Positions 27,472-36,518 of a stretch of DNA of 62,873 nt are shown here, in pieces. Position numbers and translations under genes: made by a program. Under the pieces are notes generated by a model. That model made no database searches. It had not been told where the DNA came from and worked only from the letters and a program-made list of their open reading frames with translations. The stretch is from Desulfuromonadales bacterium. GTDB taxonomy: Bacteria > Desulfobacterota > Desulfuromonadia > Desulfuromonadales > BM103. The stretch is from assembly GCA_023701265.1 (NCBI GenBank), contig JAMPXI010000003.1:1-62873 (forward strand), read 5' to 3'. Position 1 is the stretch's first letter, and each line of letters begins with the position of its first letter.

Positions 27472-29527
27472 GGTTGACCGACTCGCCGCGCAGCGCTTCG
27501 CCCATCAGGCCGGCGACATCGAGCACCAGAATGGTCTTCTGATTGCCCAGTTCCGCCGCCCCGGCAACCCCTTTGACAAAAGCGAGAACCTTGCCCAGCG
27601 ATTTGATGACCACATCCTGCTGGCCAAGCAGGTCGTCGACCACGAAACCGAGCCGCTTGTCGGCAAGGCCGACCACGGCAACGAACAGCTTCTGATCCGC
27701 GGGCCGCCCGCCATGCGCCAGACTGAACGTCCGGTCGAGGCGCAGCAGCGGCAGGGTGCTCTCGCGCAGCTCCAGCACTTCGCGGCGCTCGATGGTGCGA
27801 ACCTGTGAGCTGTCGATCATCAGCGTCTCCTGCACCGAGTTGATCGGAACTGCATAGGTCTGACCGGCAACCTTGACAATCAACGCCTTGATGATGGCCA
27901 GCGTGATTGGCAAGGTGATCGTCATGCAGGTGCCCACGCCGGTTTCGCTGGTGAGTTCGACCATCCCGGAAAGCTGGGAGATATTGTTCTTGACCACATC
28001 CATCCCGACCCCACGGCCGGAAAGATCGCTGACCTCGTCACGGGTGGAAAACCCGGGGAGAAACAGCAGTTCGTAAATCTCGCTGCGGGTCAGCTCCTGC
28101 CCTTCGCCAACCAGTCCGCGGGCCACCGCCTTGCGGCGCACGCGTTCGGGGTCGATGCCGCGGCCATCGTCACGCACCTCGATAACGACGTGATTGCCTT
28201 TCTGGGCGGCCCACAGGCAAATCATCCCTTTTTCCGGCTTGCCGGCCTCCCGGCGCTCCGCGGGGGTTTCCAGCCCGTGATCGATGGCATTGCGGATGAT
28301 ATGCATCAAAGGATCGGAAACATCCTCGATAATCAGCTTGTCCAGTTCGGTATCGGCTCCGCGGATATCGAGTTCGACCTTTTTCCCCTGCTCGTTGGAG
28401 ACCCGGCGGACGATCCTGGTCATCTTCTCGAACAGCTGGCCGACCGGCACCATGCGCACGTCCATGACCCCCTTCTGCAAGTCATGGAGGCGCCGCTCCA
28501 GAATGCGGGTCGCCTTGGTGAGGTCCCCGGCGAGTTCCTTTTCTCCCGAGCTGCGCAACCGCTCGCTGATGCCGGTGATGGCCCCCTTGGAGAGCACCAG
28601 TTCGCCGACGATATTCATCAGCAGGTCGAGCTTGTCGATGTCGACACGCACCGTGCGGCTGATCGAGCGGAGCGATCCGGCATCGGCGGTCGCCGGCAGG
28701 GTTTCTCCATTGGCGGCAGGCAGCGGCGGCGGTTCCTCGAAGACCATCCCGACAGCGGCGGCAGCCGCTGCCGCCGGTGCGGCGCTCTCGCCAAAGGTGC
28801 GGATATCCAGGCTGTCGCGGCCCAGCAGTGCCCGGATATCGGCCTGGTCGCGTTCGCTGCCGAACAGGACCTGGAACGAAATGCGTTCGCCGATATCGCC
28901 GATGCAGGGGAGCGTACTGATGACTTCCCCCTGCTGTTTGAGCTGCTGGGTCAGCTCGGCCAGTTCCTGATCGAAACTGGACAGGTCGAAATCAACCCGG
29001 ACAAGGTGGAGGTTCCGCTTCTTCTTGATGTTTTCCAGCAGCCGGTGCTCTTCGTATTCGGTCAGTACATTGAGGATGGCCGAATCGATGGCGAGGCCGG
29101 CCAGCGGGTCATCGCCGGCCGCGGCTTTGCCGAGGGCCGCCTGTTCGATCCGCTCGAAGCTGGCCGACAGATCGAGGGTGAAGTGCTCGTCCTCGCTCTT
29201 GCCGTTGATCAGCCGGGAGAGGGTCTCCACGGCATTGAACAGGGCATCGACAGTGAACTGGTTGAAGGGAACCTTGCCCAGCCGCAACTGGTCGAGAAGG
29301 TTCTCCATGCGGTGGGCAAGCTGCGAGAGGTCGTCGAAACCGAACATTCCCGCCAGCCCCTTGATCGAATGGGCACCGCGGAAGATGCCGTTGATCAGGT
29401 CCGGGTCGTATTCGCCGCTGTCGAGCTTCTCGGCAAGGGTCACCAGGTCGAGGTTGATCGTTTCGACGATCTCCTCGGTTTCACTGATAAACTCCCTAAG
29501 CGCTTCGGATGAGCGTTTTTCGCTCAA
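27464..29527 (-). CDS. cheA: Chemotaxis histidine kinase CheA
   Basis: 687 residues: Hpt (P1) with phospho-acceptor His53 in IFRGAHSIKGLAGMFGF, a variable segment (about 130-270), P3 dimerisation (DKLDLMNIVGELVLSKGAI), P4 HATPase with N-box IRNAIDHGLETPAERR, DDGRGIDPERV, GFSTRDEVSDLSGRGVGMDV, and a C-terminal CheW-like P5 (YAVPINSVQETLMI; LLRLDRTFSL). There is no fused receiver. All ATP- and phosphate-site residues are intact. Confidence 0.96.
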   Translation of the reverse strand: MSEKRSSEALREFISETEEIVETINLDLVTLAEKLDSGEYDPDLINGIFRGAHSIKGLAGMFGFDDLSQLAHRMENLLDQLRLGKVPFNQFTVDALFNAVETLSRLINGKSEDEHFTLDLSASFERIEQAALGKAAAGDDPLAGLAIDSAILNVLTEYEEHRLLENIKKKRNLHLVRVDFDLSSFDQELAELTQQLKQQGEVISTLPCIGDIGERISFQVLFGSERDQADIRALLGRDSLDIRTFGESAAPAAAAAAAVGMVFEEPPPLPAANGETLPATADAGSLRSISRTVRVDIDKLDLLMNIVGELVLSKGAITGISERLRSSGEKELAGDLTKATRILERRLHDLQKGVMDVRMVPVGQLFEKMTRIVRRVSNEQGKKVELDIRGADTELDKLIIEDVSDPLMHIIRNAIDHGLETPAERREAGKPEKGMICLWAAQKGNHVVIEVRDDGRGIDPERVRRKAVARGLVGEGQELTRSEIYELLFLPGFSTRDEVSDLSGRGVGMDVVKNNISQLSGMVELTSETGVGTCMTITLPITLAIIKALIVKVAGQTYAVPINSVQETLMIDSSQVRTIERREVLELRESTLPLLRLDRTFSLAHGGRPADQKLFVAVVGLADKRLGFVVDDLLGQQDVVIKSLGKVLAFVKGVAGAAELGNQKTILVLDVAGLMGEALRGESVNHV

Positions 29528-29539
29528 GGGGGCCTCCCG

Positions 29540-29908
29540 TCAGGCGAGATACTTGCGCACCAGCTCCTGCAGCTGCTGCGGGGCAAACGGTTTGACCAGA
29601 TAGGCATTGGCGCCGAGGGCGAGTCCCTTTTCCCGGTCCCGTTCGCTCCCTTCGGTGCTGATGATGAACAACGGGGTGGTGCGGTAGTTCTCGTTGTTGC
29701 GGATGAAGCTGACCAGTTCCAGGCCGTTGATGTCCGGCATGTTGATGTCGGTGATGATCAGGTCGACCTTTTCACGCGGCAGGATGCGCAGCGCCTCGAA
29801 GCCGTTGGCTGCTTCCACCGTTTCGAATTCGCCCATGGCGGCAATGGTTGAAACGATCAACGATCGCATGGTCGGAGAATCTTCGGCGATCAGGATCTTT
29901 TTCGGCAC
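29540..29908 (-). CDS. cheY: CheY-like single-domain response regulator (second copy)
   Basis: 122 residues with ED (9-10), Asp54 in LIITDINMPDINGLELV, switch Ser/Thr (FIISTEGSERDREKGLALGA) and Lys in AYLVKPFAPQQL. It closely parallels the copy at 18712 in motif spelling (TDINMP, SPTMR), so the two may be paralogues receiving phosphate from the same CheA. Start ATG 29908, 21 bases after the DUF4388 gene. Confidence 0.9.
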   Translation of the reverse strand: MPKKILIAEDSPTMRSLIVSTIAAMGEFETVEAANGFEALRILPREKVDLIITDINMPDINGLELVSFIRNNENYRTTPLFIISTEGSERDREKGLALGANAYLVKPFAPQQLQELVRKYLA

Positions 29909-29929
29909 GTTCGCTTGCTCCTTGCCGGA

Positions 29930-31621
29930 TCAGCCGGCGGCACGGCTGCTCATCAGCCGCCTTTCCAACAGCGCCTTTTCCATGGCCAGGCCGGCCTGGG
30001 AAAGGAAAATCTCCAGTGCTTCGGTATCGCCGACCGGCTTCTCTTCGGGCAGGTTGTCACCGTAGAGCACGGCAACCACCCGCCCCTCGCTGATCAACGG
30101 CCCGAGGAATATTTCCTGCGGCTTCCGGCCGCCGAACTGGTTGAACAGATAGTCGTCCCACGGCTGACTGGCCGTCGTTACCCTGACCGGGCTCATGCCG
30201 GTCAGCGCCTCGCTGAACAGGCTCTCTTCCCGCGTGGGGATGCGGGTGCCGCGCACCATGACATCCGCCGACGCCCCCGGCAATTCGATGCCGAACTGGC
30301 CAAGACCGACGATCTCCTGCTCCTTGACCAGGAAGATCACCGCCCGGTTCATCAGTTCGCTGGCGAAGCGCAGGATCAGCAGGATGATGCCACCACCCAG
30401 CGACGGATTGTTCAACTCCTCGAGCATGCCGCGCAGCAGATGCAATCCCGGCGACTGCCGGGATTGCTGCGGAGTGAGGCCGGAGGCCTCGCCCAATTCA
30501 TGGTAGAGCTCGACGCCGATATTGAACAGGTGCTTATCCCGGGTGACCGGCGCGCCCTTCTGGCCGGTCAGCGAGAACAGCGCATCCGCCAGTTCGTCCA
30601 GCACCGTACCACCGAGCCCTTCGGCTATCTCACCCCTGGTCGGCTTGGGGAGCAGGGCCGGCACGCCGAAGCGGCGCACGTTCTCTTCGGCCTCGTTGCT
30701 CGGGTGGTCGGTCATGACCAGCACCGGGAAGTCCGAATAATGCTTCCTGACCTGTTCGAGCAGTTCCAGTCCGCCGAGAACGCCGCTGCCGTCGCGGCGC
30801 GGCATGATCAGGTCGATGACCAGGGTGGTCGTCTCCGGATCGGCCTGGTCAACCGCGTCGAGGAAGGGCTGGCCGGCGGTATAGGCCCGCACTTTCGCCC
30901 CGCGGGCCTGCAGCCGCTGGATGATCTGCTCGACGGTGGCGTAATCGTCGTCGACCACCAGGAAACCACGACGGGAGCCCGCGGATTCTTCGGCGCCGGG
31001 AGCGGAGGGCTTAGCCGGTTCCGCCGCCGGCGGTTCCCCCTTGACCTCGGCAAGCAACTGGTCGACATCGACCAGCGATTCGCCGCGTTCTTCGACCTCC
31101 TCGCCGCGATGGCGCTTTTCGTCGATCAGCCGGCTCCCCTCCATGGCCAGCCATTGCGGGTTGAGCCCGCTGTCAAGCATGAACTGCAGGGGGTTGAGGG
31201 ACGTTGCCGCCATCTCTTCCGGTTCGCCGAGCTCAAAGGCGAAGGCGCCCTCGGTCCAGCCGAAGAAGCTGTAGACGATCCGTTCAATCTGTTCGCGGAC
31301 GACCTTGTCGATCGACTCGCGGTTGACTTTGAATTCATCGGCCAGGATGTCGCCGATGCGCCGGCCATCGTCCTTTTCCTGCTGAATGACCAGTGCCTGC
31401 TTGAGGGTGCCAAGATCGACCATGCCGCCGCGCAGCAGCAGGTCGCCGAGATTCTCGGGGAAGGTCGTGGCCGTGGCGCGCGTGACCTGGCCGGATTGGA
31501 AAACAATCTTCCCCGAACGATCCCGGCTGTTCAGCTCGAGAATGCCCGACTTGCGGCTGAGGCTGACGATTTGCAGGATCTCGCCCAGGCCGAGGTCTTC
31601 AAGATTGCCGACAAGACTCAT
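29930..31621 (-). CDS. DUF4388 (PATAN) - receiver - GAF-like regulator
   Basis: 563 residues. Residues 1-135 form a PATAN/DUF4388 domain (LEDLGLGEILQIVSLSRKSGILEL; GKIVFQSGQVTRA). A Pro/Ala/Glu linker leads to a receiver with Asp pair in LVVDDDYATV (221-230), phospho-acceptor Asp270 in TTLVIDLIMPRRDG and Lys in ALLPKPTRG. A C-terminal GAF-like region follows (FASELMNRAVIFLVKEQEIVGLGQFG; VVAVLYGDNLPEEK). DUF4388 proteins are frequent in Deltaproteobacteria and linked to motility or polarity control. First gene of the operon; no clear ribosome site precedes ATG 31621. Confidence 0.85.
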   Translation of the reverse strand: MSLVGNLEDLGLGEILQIVSLSRKSGILELNSRDRSGKIVFQSGQVTRATATTFPENLGDLLLRGGMVDLGTLKQALVIQQEKDDGRRIGDILADEFKVNRESIDKVVREQIERIVYSFFGWTEGAFAFELGEPEEMAATSLNPLQFMLDSGLNPQWLAMEGSRLIDEKRHRGEEVEERGESLVDVDQLLAEVKGEPPAAEPAKPSAPGAEESAGSRRGFLVVDDDYATVEQIIQRLQARGAKVRAYTAGQPFLDAVDQADPETTTLVIDLIMPRRDGSGVLGGLELLEQVRKHYSDFPVLVMTDHPSNEAEENVRRFGVPALLPKPTRGEIAEGLGGTVLDELADALFSLTGQKGAPVTRDKHLFNIGVELYHELGEASGLTPQQSRQSPGLHLLRGMLEELNNPSLGGGIILLILRFASELMNRAVIFLVKEQEIVGLGQFGIELPGASADVMVRGTRIPTREESLFSEALTGMSPVRVTTASQPWDDYLFNQFGGRKPQEIFLGPLISEGRVVAVLYGDNLPEEKPVGDTEALEIFLSQAGLAMEKALLERRLMSSRAAG

Positions 31622-31728
31622 GAAATAAGCGCCGTATGATGCCGCCGCAAACTATGAACGACGGCATAACAGTTTGAAATTAAAACCAAATAAATATATC
31701 CCACGGCCCTGTTGAAGTAAAGCGGCAT

Positions 31729-33042
31729 TTAGCGCTCGCGATCCTCGAAATGCAGGCGAATCGGGCATCCGGCAAAACCGAACGCCTGGCGCAGGCAGTT
31801 GGTCAGATAGCGCCGATAGGAGAAATGCACCCCTTCGGACTTGTTGACGAAAACGATGAAGCTCGGCGGCCGGGTGCCGGTTTGGGTCATGTAGAAAAAG
31901 CGCAGCCGCTTCCCTTGATAGACCGGAGGCTGGTGCGCCTTCTGTGCTTCTTCCAGAACCTTGTTGAGGGCGGCGGTCTTGATGGTGCGCCGGTACTCGT
32001 CGCTGACCTTTTCGACATCCGCCATGATCTTGCTGACGCGCAGGCCGGTCAGGGCCGAAACGATATGGATCGGCACGTCCGGGATAAATTTGAAGGCTTC
32101 GCGCAGGTTCTTGACATACTGGCCGGCCGTGGTGTGATCCTTCGGCACCAGGTCCCACTTGTTGACCACCAGCACCACCGCCCGCCCGCGCTCGGCGGCA
32201 TAGCCGGCCACGGTCAGGTCCTGGTCGGCGATCCCTTCGCGGGCATCCAGAACCATCAGGGCGATGTCGGCCCGGTCGAGCGCTTTCAACGCCTGGACCA
32301 CCGAAAATTTTTCGAGCTTCTGCGACACCCGCCCCTTGCGGCGGATCCCGGCGGTGTCGACCAGTACGTAACGCCGGCGGTTGTAGGCGAACGGCGTGTC
32401 GACGCTGTCGCGAGTGGTGCCGGCCACCGGGTTGGCGACCATCCGCTCGTAGCCGAGCAGGCGGTTCACCAGCGACGACTTGCCGACATTCGGCCGGCCG
32501 ATGATCGCCAGGCGGGTTTCGTCTTCATCCTCGCGTCCGGCCGGGGCGGGAGGGAGCAGTTCCAGCACCCGCTCCATCAGGTCGGAAATGCCCAGGCCAT
32601 GTTCGGCCGAGACCGTGCAGAGTTCATCGACGCCAAGGGCGTAAAAATCGCCGATGCCCTCTTCCAGCTTCGGCCCGTCCACCTTGTTGACCACGAACAG
32701 GACCGGCTTCTCCACCTGGCGCAGCATCGCCGCGACCTCCTGATCGGCGGGCGTCAGCCCTTCGCGGCCGTCAAGGAGGAAGATGATGATGTCGGCCTCT
32801 TCGATGGCGAGCTGCGACTGCTCGCGCATCTGGGTCAGCAGGCGATCGTCGCTGGCCGGCTCGAAGCCGCCGGTGTCGACCAGGGTGAACGGGCGCTCGA
32901 AGCGCGTCACCTCGGCGTAATTACGGTCCCGGGTCACGCCAGGAAAATCCTCGACGATCGCCTGGCGGCGCCCCAGGATCCGGTTGAACAGGGTCGACTT
33001 GCCGACATTCGGCCGGCCGACGATGGCGACGATTGCACTCAT
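31729..33042 (-). CDS. der: GTPase Der (EngA), ribosome assembly
   Basis: 437 residues with two tandem G domains: first P-loop GRPNVGKSTLFNRI near residue 8, second GRPNVGKSSLVNRL near 182, each with DT(G/A)G switch II motifs (LVDTGGFE; LVDTAGIRRKG) and NKxD (VNKVDG; VNKWDL). The C-terminal KH-like domain follows (RLRFFYMTQTGTRPPSFIVFVN). Needed for 50S subunit maturation. It runs with era and rnc on the minus strand. Confidence 0.97.
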   Translation of the reverse strand: MSAIVAIVGRPNVGKSTLFNRILGRRQAIVEDFPGVTRDRNYAEVTRFERPFTLVDTGGFEPASDDRLLTQMREQSQLAIEEADIIIFLLDGREGLTPADQEVAAMLRQVEKPVLFVVNKVDGPKLEEGIGDFYALGVDELCTVSAEHGLGISDLMERVLELLPPAPAGREDEDETRLAIIGRPNVGKSSLVNRLLGYERMVANPVAGTTRDSVDTPFAYNRRRYVLVDTAGIRRKGRVSQKLEKFSVVQALKALDRADIALMVLDAREGIADQDLTVAGYAAERGRAVVLVVNKWDLVPKDHTTAGQYVKNLREAFKFIPDVPIHIVSALTGLRVSKIMADVEKVSDEYRRTIKTAALNKVLEEAQKAHQPPVYQGKRLRFFYMTQTGTRPPSFIVFVNKSEGVHFSYRRYLTNCLRQAFGFAGCPIRLHFEDRER

Positions 33043-33062
33043 CTAGCGTTTATCCATTTCCG

Positions 33063-33968
33063 TTATTCACCCAAAAGTCCGAGTTCGCGCAGCGCCCGGT
33101 CGGATCCGGTCCAGCCCGGCTGAACATGGACAAACAGTTCCAGAAAGACGCGCACGCCGAGCAGCGCTTCGATCGCCTGGCGCGCCTCCTGGCCGATGAG
33201 ACGGATCATCGACCCGCCCTTGCCGACGACGATGCGCTTGTGCATCTCGCGTTCGACATGGATCACCGCCCGGATCACCACCAGGTCGCGGGCGGGCTCT
33301 TCCTCGAAACTCTCGATCTGGACGGCCGCACCGTAGGGGACTTCGTCCCGGGTATGGGCGAGCAGCCGTTCGCGGATCAGTTCACTGGCGATGAAGCGCT
33401 CGGGGAGATCGGTCACCTGGTCGTCCGGGTAGTAGCGCGGCCCTTCGGGCAGCTCCCCCATGATCACCTCGACCAGGCGCTCGCACCCCGCGCCGGTCAG
33501 GGCCGACACCGGCACGATTGCCGCGAACTCGCGCAGCTGTCCGTAGGCGGCCAGCAGCGGCATCAGCTGCGGCGGGCCGGCCAGATCGCACTTGTTGACC
33601 ACCAGGATGACCCGGGCACCGCTCTGCCGCAGCGCCTCGGCAACCAGCGGCTCGTCGTCGACCGGACGGTCGGCCTCCACCAGCCAGAGGATCAGATCGA
33701 CCTCGCGGCAGGCCTCGCGCGCCCGCTCGACCATCAGCTTGTTGAGCTTTGATCGCGCCGCATGCAGCCCGGGCGTGTCGAGGAACAGTATTTGCCCGTC
33801 CGGACGACTGAGGATGCCGAGAATCCGGTTGCGCGTCGTTTGCGGCCGGCTTGAGGTAATGGCGATTTTCTGACCGATGAGACGGTTGAGCAGCGTCGAC
33901 TTGCCAACATTGGAGCGGCCGATCAGCGCGACAAATCCGGAACGGTAGGCAGTCGGCTCGTCAGTCAT
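33063..33968 (-). CDS. era: GTPase Era
   Basis: 301 residues from ATG 33968: G domain (FVALIGRSNVGKSTLLNRLIG; FLDTPGLHAARSKLN; VVNKCDLAG) and a C-terminal KH domain (ERFIASELIRERLL; RAVIHVEREMHKRIVVGKGGSMI) that binds the 3' end of 16S rRNA. A longer in-frame opening at 34055 is rejected because it would lie deep within rnc. The start overlaps the rnc stop by 8 bases, giving the classical rnc-era coupling. Confidence 0.96.
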   Translation of the reverse strand: MTDEPTAYRSGFVALIGRSNVGKSTLLNRLIGQKIAITSSRPQTTRNRILGILSRPDGQILFLDTPGLHAARSKLNKLMVERAREACREVDLILWLVEADRPVDDEPLVAEALRQSGARVILVVNKCDLAGPPQLMPLLAAYGQLREFAAIVPVSALTGAGCERLVEVIMGELPEGPRYYPDDQVTDLPERFIASELIRERLLAHTRDEVPYGAAVQIESFEEEPARDLVVIRAVIHVEREMHKRIVVGKGGSMIRLIGQEARQAIEALLGVRVFLELFVHVQPGWTGSDRALRELGLLGE

Positions 33969-34677
33969 CGCTCGTTCTCCCTTCCCCTTCGAGGTGCTCC
34001 AGTGCACAGCGGGCGGCTTCCTGCTCGGCGCGCTTCTTGGTGGTGCCCTCGCCACGCCCCAGGACCGAACCGGCCGCCAGCACCTCGACCTCGTAGCGGC
34101 GCTGATGATCCGGGCCGTGGGAGGCGGTCAGCAGGTATTCCGGGCGCTGCTGGCGACGGGCCTGCAGCAGTTCCTGCAAGCGCGTCTTGCAGTCCCGCCC
34201 GACCTGGGCAGCCTGCAGCAGCGGAGCAAACAGTCGGCTGACAACGGCTTCGGCGGCACCGTAGCCGGCATCGAGGAACACCGCGCCAATGACTGCCTCC
34301 AGGCTGTCGGCATGCAGGCTTTCACGGTCGCGCCCACCGCTGCGGTCTTCGCCGCGACCCAGCAGCAGACACTCCCCCAAAACCAGCTCCCGCGCCAGCC
34401 CGGCCAGGCTCGGCGTACTGACCAGTTCCGCCCGCAACCGGCTCAACTCCCCCTCGTCGGCCTCGGCATGGAGCATGTAAAGACGATGACCGACAATCAG
34501 GTCAAGAACCGCATCGCCGAGAAACTCCAGACGTTCGTTGTCGCCAAACGGCTGATTGCGGCATTCATTGGCATATGACCGGTGCGTCAGGGCGCGCGCC
34601 AGCAGCTCCCGGTCGAGGAAATGGTGACCGATCCGCTGCTCCAGTGCGTTCCATGTCGACTGCACCCGTGCTTCCAT
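33961..34677 (-). CDS. rnc: Ribonuclease III
   Basis: Double-strand-specific endoribonuclease, about 238 residues from ATG 34677. The RNase III signature NERLEFLGDAVLDLIVG and second catalytic block SLEAVIGAVFLDAGYGAAE are intact, followed by a double-stranded RNA-binding domain (KTRLQELLQARRQQRPEYLL; AGSVLGRGEGTTKKRAEQEAA). TTG 34707 would add ten residues; the start is uncertain as neither has a strong ribosome site. Confidence 0.95.
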   Translation of the reverse strand: MEARVQSTWNALEQRIGHHFLDRELLARALTHRSYANECRNQPFGDNERLEFLGDAVLDLIVGHRLYMLHAEADEGELSRLRAELVSTPSLAGLARELVLGECLLLGRGEDRSGGRDRESLHADSLEAVIGAVFLDAGYGAAEAVVSRLFAPLLQAAQVGRDCKTRLQELLQARRQQRPEYLLTASHGPDHQRRYEVEVLAAGSVLGRGEGTTKKRAEQEAARCALEHLEGEGRTSDD

Positions 34678-34787
34678 CCGCGGCAAAACCCTTTCGCTTG
34701 TTGTCAAAGTTTGTCATGCTACATCAGCGGAGCCAGCGAATCAATTGCCGGAGTCATTTTCCGCCACATCATTTTCCGGGTTTCTCC

Positions 34788-34816
34788 TTGATTCCCCGGC
34801 CGCCCCCCCCTATAAT
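34788..34816 (+). promoter_or_regulatory. Sigma-70 promoter for tmk-holB-PSP1-metG
   Basis: -35 TTGATT (34788-34793), 17 bases, perfect -10 TATAAT (34811-34816). The expected start near 34823 leaves a leader of about 24 bases before tmk. Confidence 0.85.
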
Positions 34817-34846
34817 GTCGAGATTAAACTATAAGACACTGAATTC

Positions 34847-35494
34847 ATGTCATTTTTCATAACTTTCGAAGGGGTCGAGGGGAGCGGCAAGTCGACCCAG
34901 ATCCAACCCCTCAGACAACAGTTGGAGTCGCGCGGCCACCGGGTCCTGACCACCCGTGAACCGGGTGGCTGCCCGATCGCCGATGCGATCCGCGCGATTC
35001 TGCTCGATTCCGCCAACCGTGTGCTGGTGCCGCGCGCCGAACTGCTGCTCTATGCCGCGGCCCGCGCCCAGCATATCGAACAGGTCGTCCGGCCGGCCCT
35101 GGCGCAGGGGGTCATCGTGCTGTGCGACCGCTTTGCCGATGCGACCACCGCCTACCAGGGCGGCGGCCGCGGCCTCGATGCCGGCCTGGTGAAAGAGCTG
35201 AACGCGATTGCGACTGCCGGCCTGCTCCCGGACCTGACCCTGCTGTTCGACCTGCCGGTCGAACTCGGGTTGTCCCGGGCCAGACACCGCAACCAGCAGG
35301 AAGCGTTGCTCGATGAGGGCCGTTTCGAGCTGGAGGAACTGGACTTCCATCAGCGGGTGCGCGCGGCCTACCTGGCTCTGGCCAGGCACGAGCGCCGCTT
35401 CCGGATCGTCGACGCAACCGGAGATCCCGGCCTGGTCGCCGCCCGTGTGACCGCCGTCGTTGATAACTTTCTGACCCGGGGTGAGCAACCGTGA
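34847..35494 (+). CDS. tmk: Thymidylate kinase
   Basis: 215 residues: P-loop FEGVEGSGKSTQIQPL at the N-terminus, the DRY-type motif CDRFADATTAYQGGGRG, LFDLPVELGLSRARHR (lid/LID region) and TREPGG typical of TMK. Phosphorylates dTMP to dTDP. First gene of a plus-strand operon with a consensus promoter. Its TGA overlaps the holB GTG start. Confidence 0.95.
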   Translation: MSFFITFEGVEGSGKSTQIQPLRQQLESRGHRVLTTREPGGCPIADAIRAILLDSANRVLVPRAELLLYAAARAQHIEQVVRPALAQGVIVLCDRFADATTAYQGGGRGLDAGLVKELNAIATAGLLPDLTLLFDLPVELGLSRARHRNQQEALLDEGRFELEELDFHQRVRAAYLALARHERRFRIVDATGDPGLVAARVTAVVDNFLTRGEQP

Positions 35495-36459
35495 CCTTTG
35501 CCCAGATCATCGGCCACGAACGCCAGAAGGATATCCTGCGCCGGGCCCTGGCCGGCGGACGCCTGGCCCATGCCTACCTCTTCGCCGGTCCGGAAGGGGT
35601 CGGCAAACGCCTGATGGCCCTGGCCGTGGCACGCACCCTGTTCTGCGAGCAGCGTACCGGCTGCGGCGAATGCGCCGCCTGCCGCAAGCTCGATCACCGC
35701 AACCATCCTGATCTGCACGTGCTCGAACCGGACGGCAGCAGCATCAAGATCGAGCAGGTCCGTGCCATTCAGCGCGACCTGAGCCTGCGGCCGGTCGAGG
35801 GCAGCCGCAAGGTCTGCCTGATCGAATCCGCCGAGGCCATGACCACGGCCGCCGCCAACGCCCTGCTCAAAACCCTTGAGGAGCCGCGTGGCGACACCCT
35901 GCTGATCCTTTTGTCCAGCCAGCCGCAGCGTTTGCTCGAAACGATCCGGTCACGCTGTCAGATCCTGCAATTCACCCGGCAGCCGCTGGAACTGATCCGC
36001 GCGAGCCTGCAGACCCAGCTGGGGGTCGCGGATGCCGAGGCCCATGTGCTGGCGGCGCTCTCCGAAGGGAGCTTCAAAAAGGCTTTCGGCAAGGATCGGC
36101 AGCTTTATCTCGACGAGCGTCGGGCCCTGCTAAAGACCTTGACGGCTCTCTCGGCTGGCAGTATTTTGCCCACTCTCGAGTTTGCTGAGCAGCTGGCCGG
36201 CGACAAGGCCGCTCTTCCCGATATTCTCGAGATCTTTCAGGCCTTTTACCGCGACGTCCTGCTGACGCTGCACGGCCGTGACGCCAGCGAGCTGGTCAAC
36301 CTCGACCTGGACGAAAAGGTGCGCAGGGTCGCCGGCCGCGAAGACGTCGCCAGCGTACTGGGCAAGCTGGACGCTTTGAAGGGCGCCCGCTGGCAACTGG
36401 AACGCAACCTCAACCCGCAACTGGTCATGGAAGTCCTCCTGCTGCGCTTGGCGGCGTAG
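35491..36459 (+). CDS. holB: DNA polymerase III subunit delta'
   Basis: 322 residues. AAA+ clamp-loader subunit: opening QIIGHERQKDILRRALAGGRLAHAYLF, P-loop GPEGVGKRLMALAVA, zinc site CGECAACRK, KIEQVRAIQRDL, and sensor region NALLKTLEEPRGDTLLILLS. Start is GTG 35491, overlapping the tmk stop (GTGA). The tmk-holB pairing is common across bacteria. Confidence 0.94.
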   Translation: MTFAQIIGHERQKDILRRALAGGRLAHAYLFAGPEGVGKRLMALAVARTLFCEQRTGCGECAACRKLDHRNHPDLHVLEPDGSSIKIEQVRAIQRDLSLRPVEGSRKVCLIESAEAMTTAAANALLKTLEEPRGDTLLILLSSQPQRLLETIRSRCQILQFTRQPLELIRASLQTQLGVADAEAHVLAALSEGSFKKAFGKDRQLYLDERRALLKTLTALSAGSILPTLEFAEQLAGDKAALPDILEIFQAFYRDVLLTLHGRDASELVNLDLDEKVRRVAGREDVASVLGKLDALKGARWQLERNLNPQLVMEVLLLRLAA

Positions 36460-36518
36460 CAGGCAACATGACCATGTTTATCATCGACCCGCCTTGAACA
36501 GGCTTATACAGGATTTTC

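Noticed and set aside
29915-31639. Plus-strand frame opposite the DUF4388 regulator
   Set aside because: Shadow of the true gene; contains no recognised motif.
31652-32158. Minus-strand frame over the 3' end of der
   Set aside because: Out-of-frame shadow of der; sequence is basic low-complexity with no family match.
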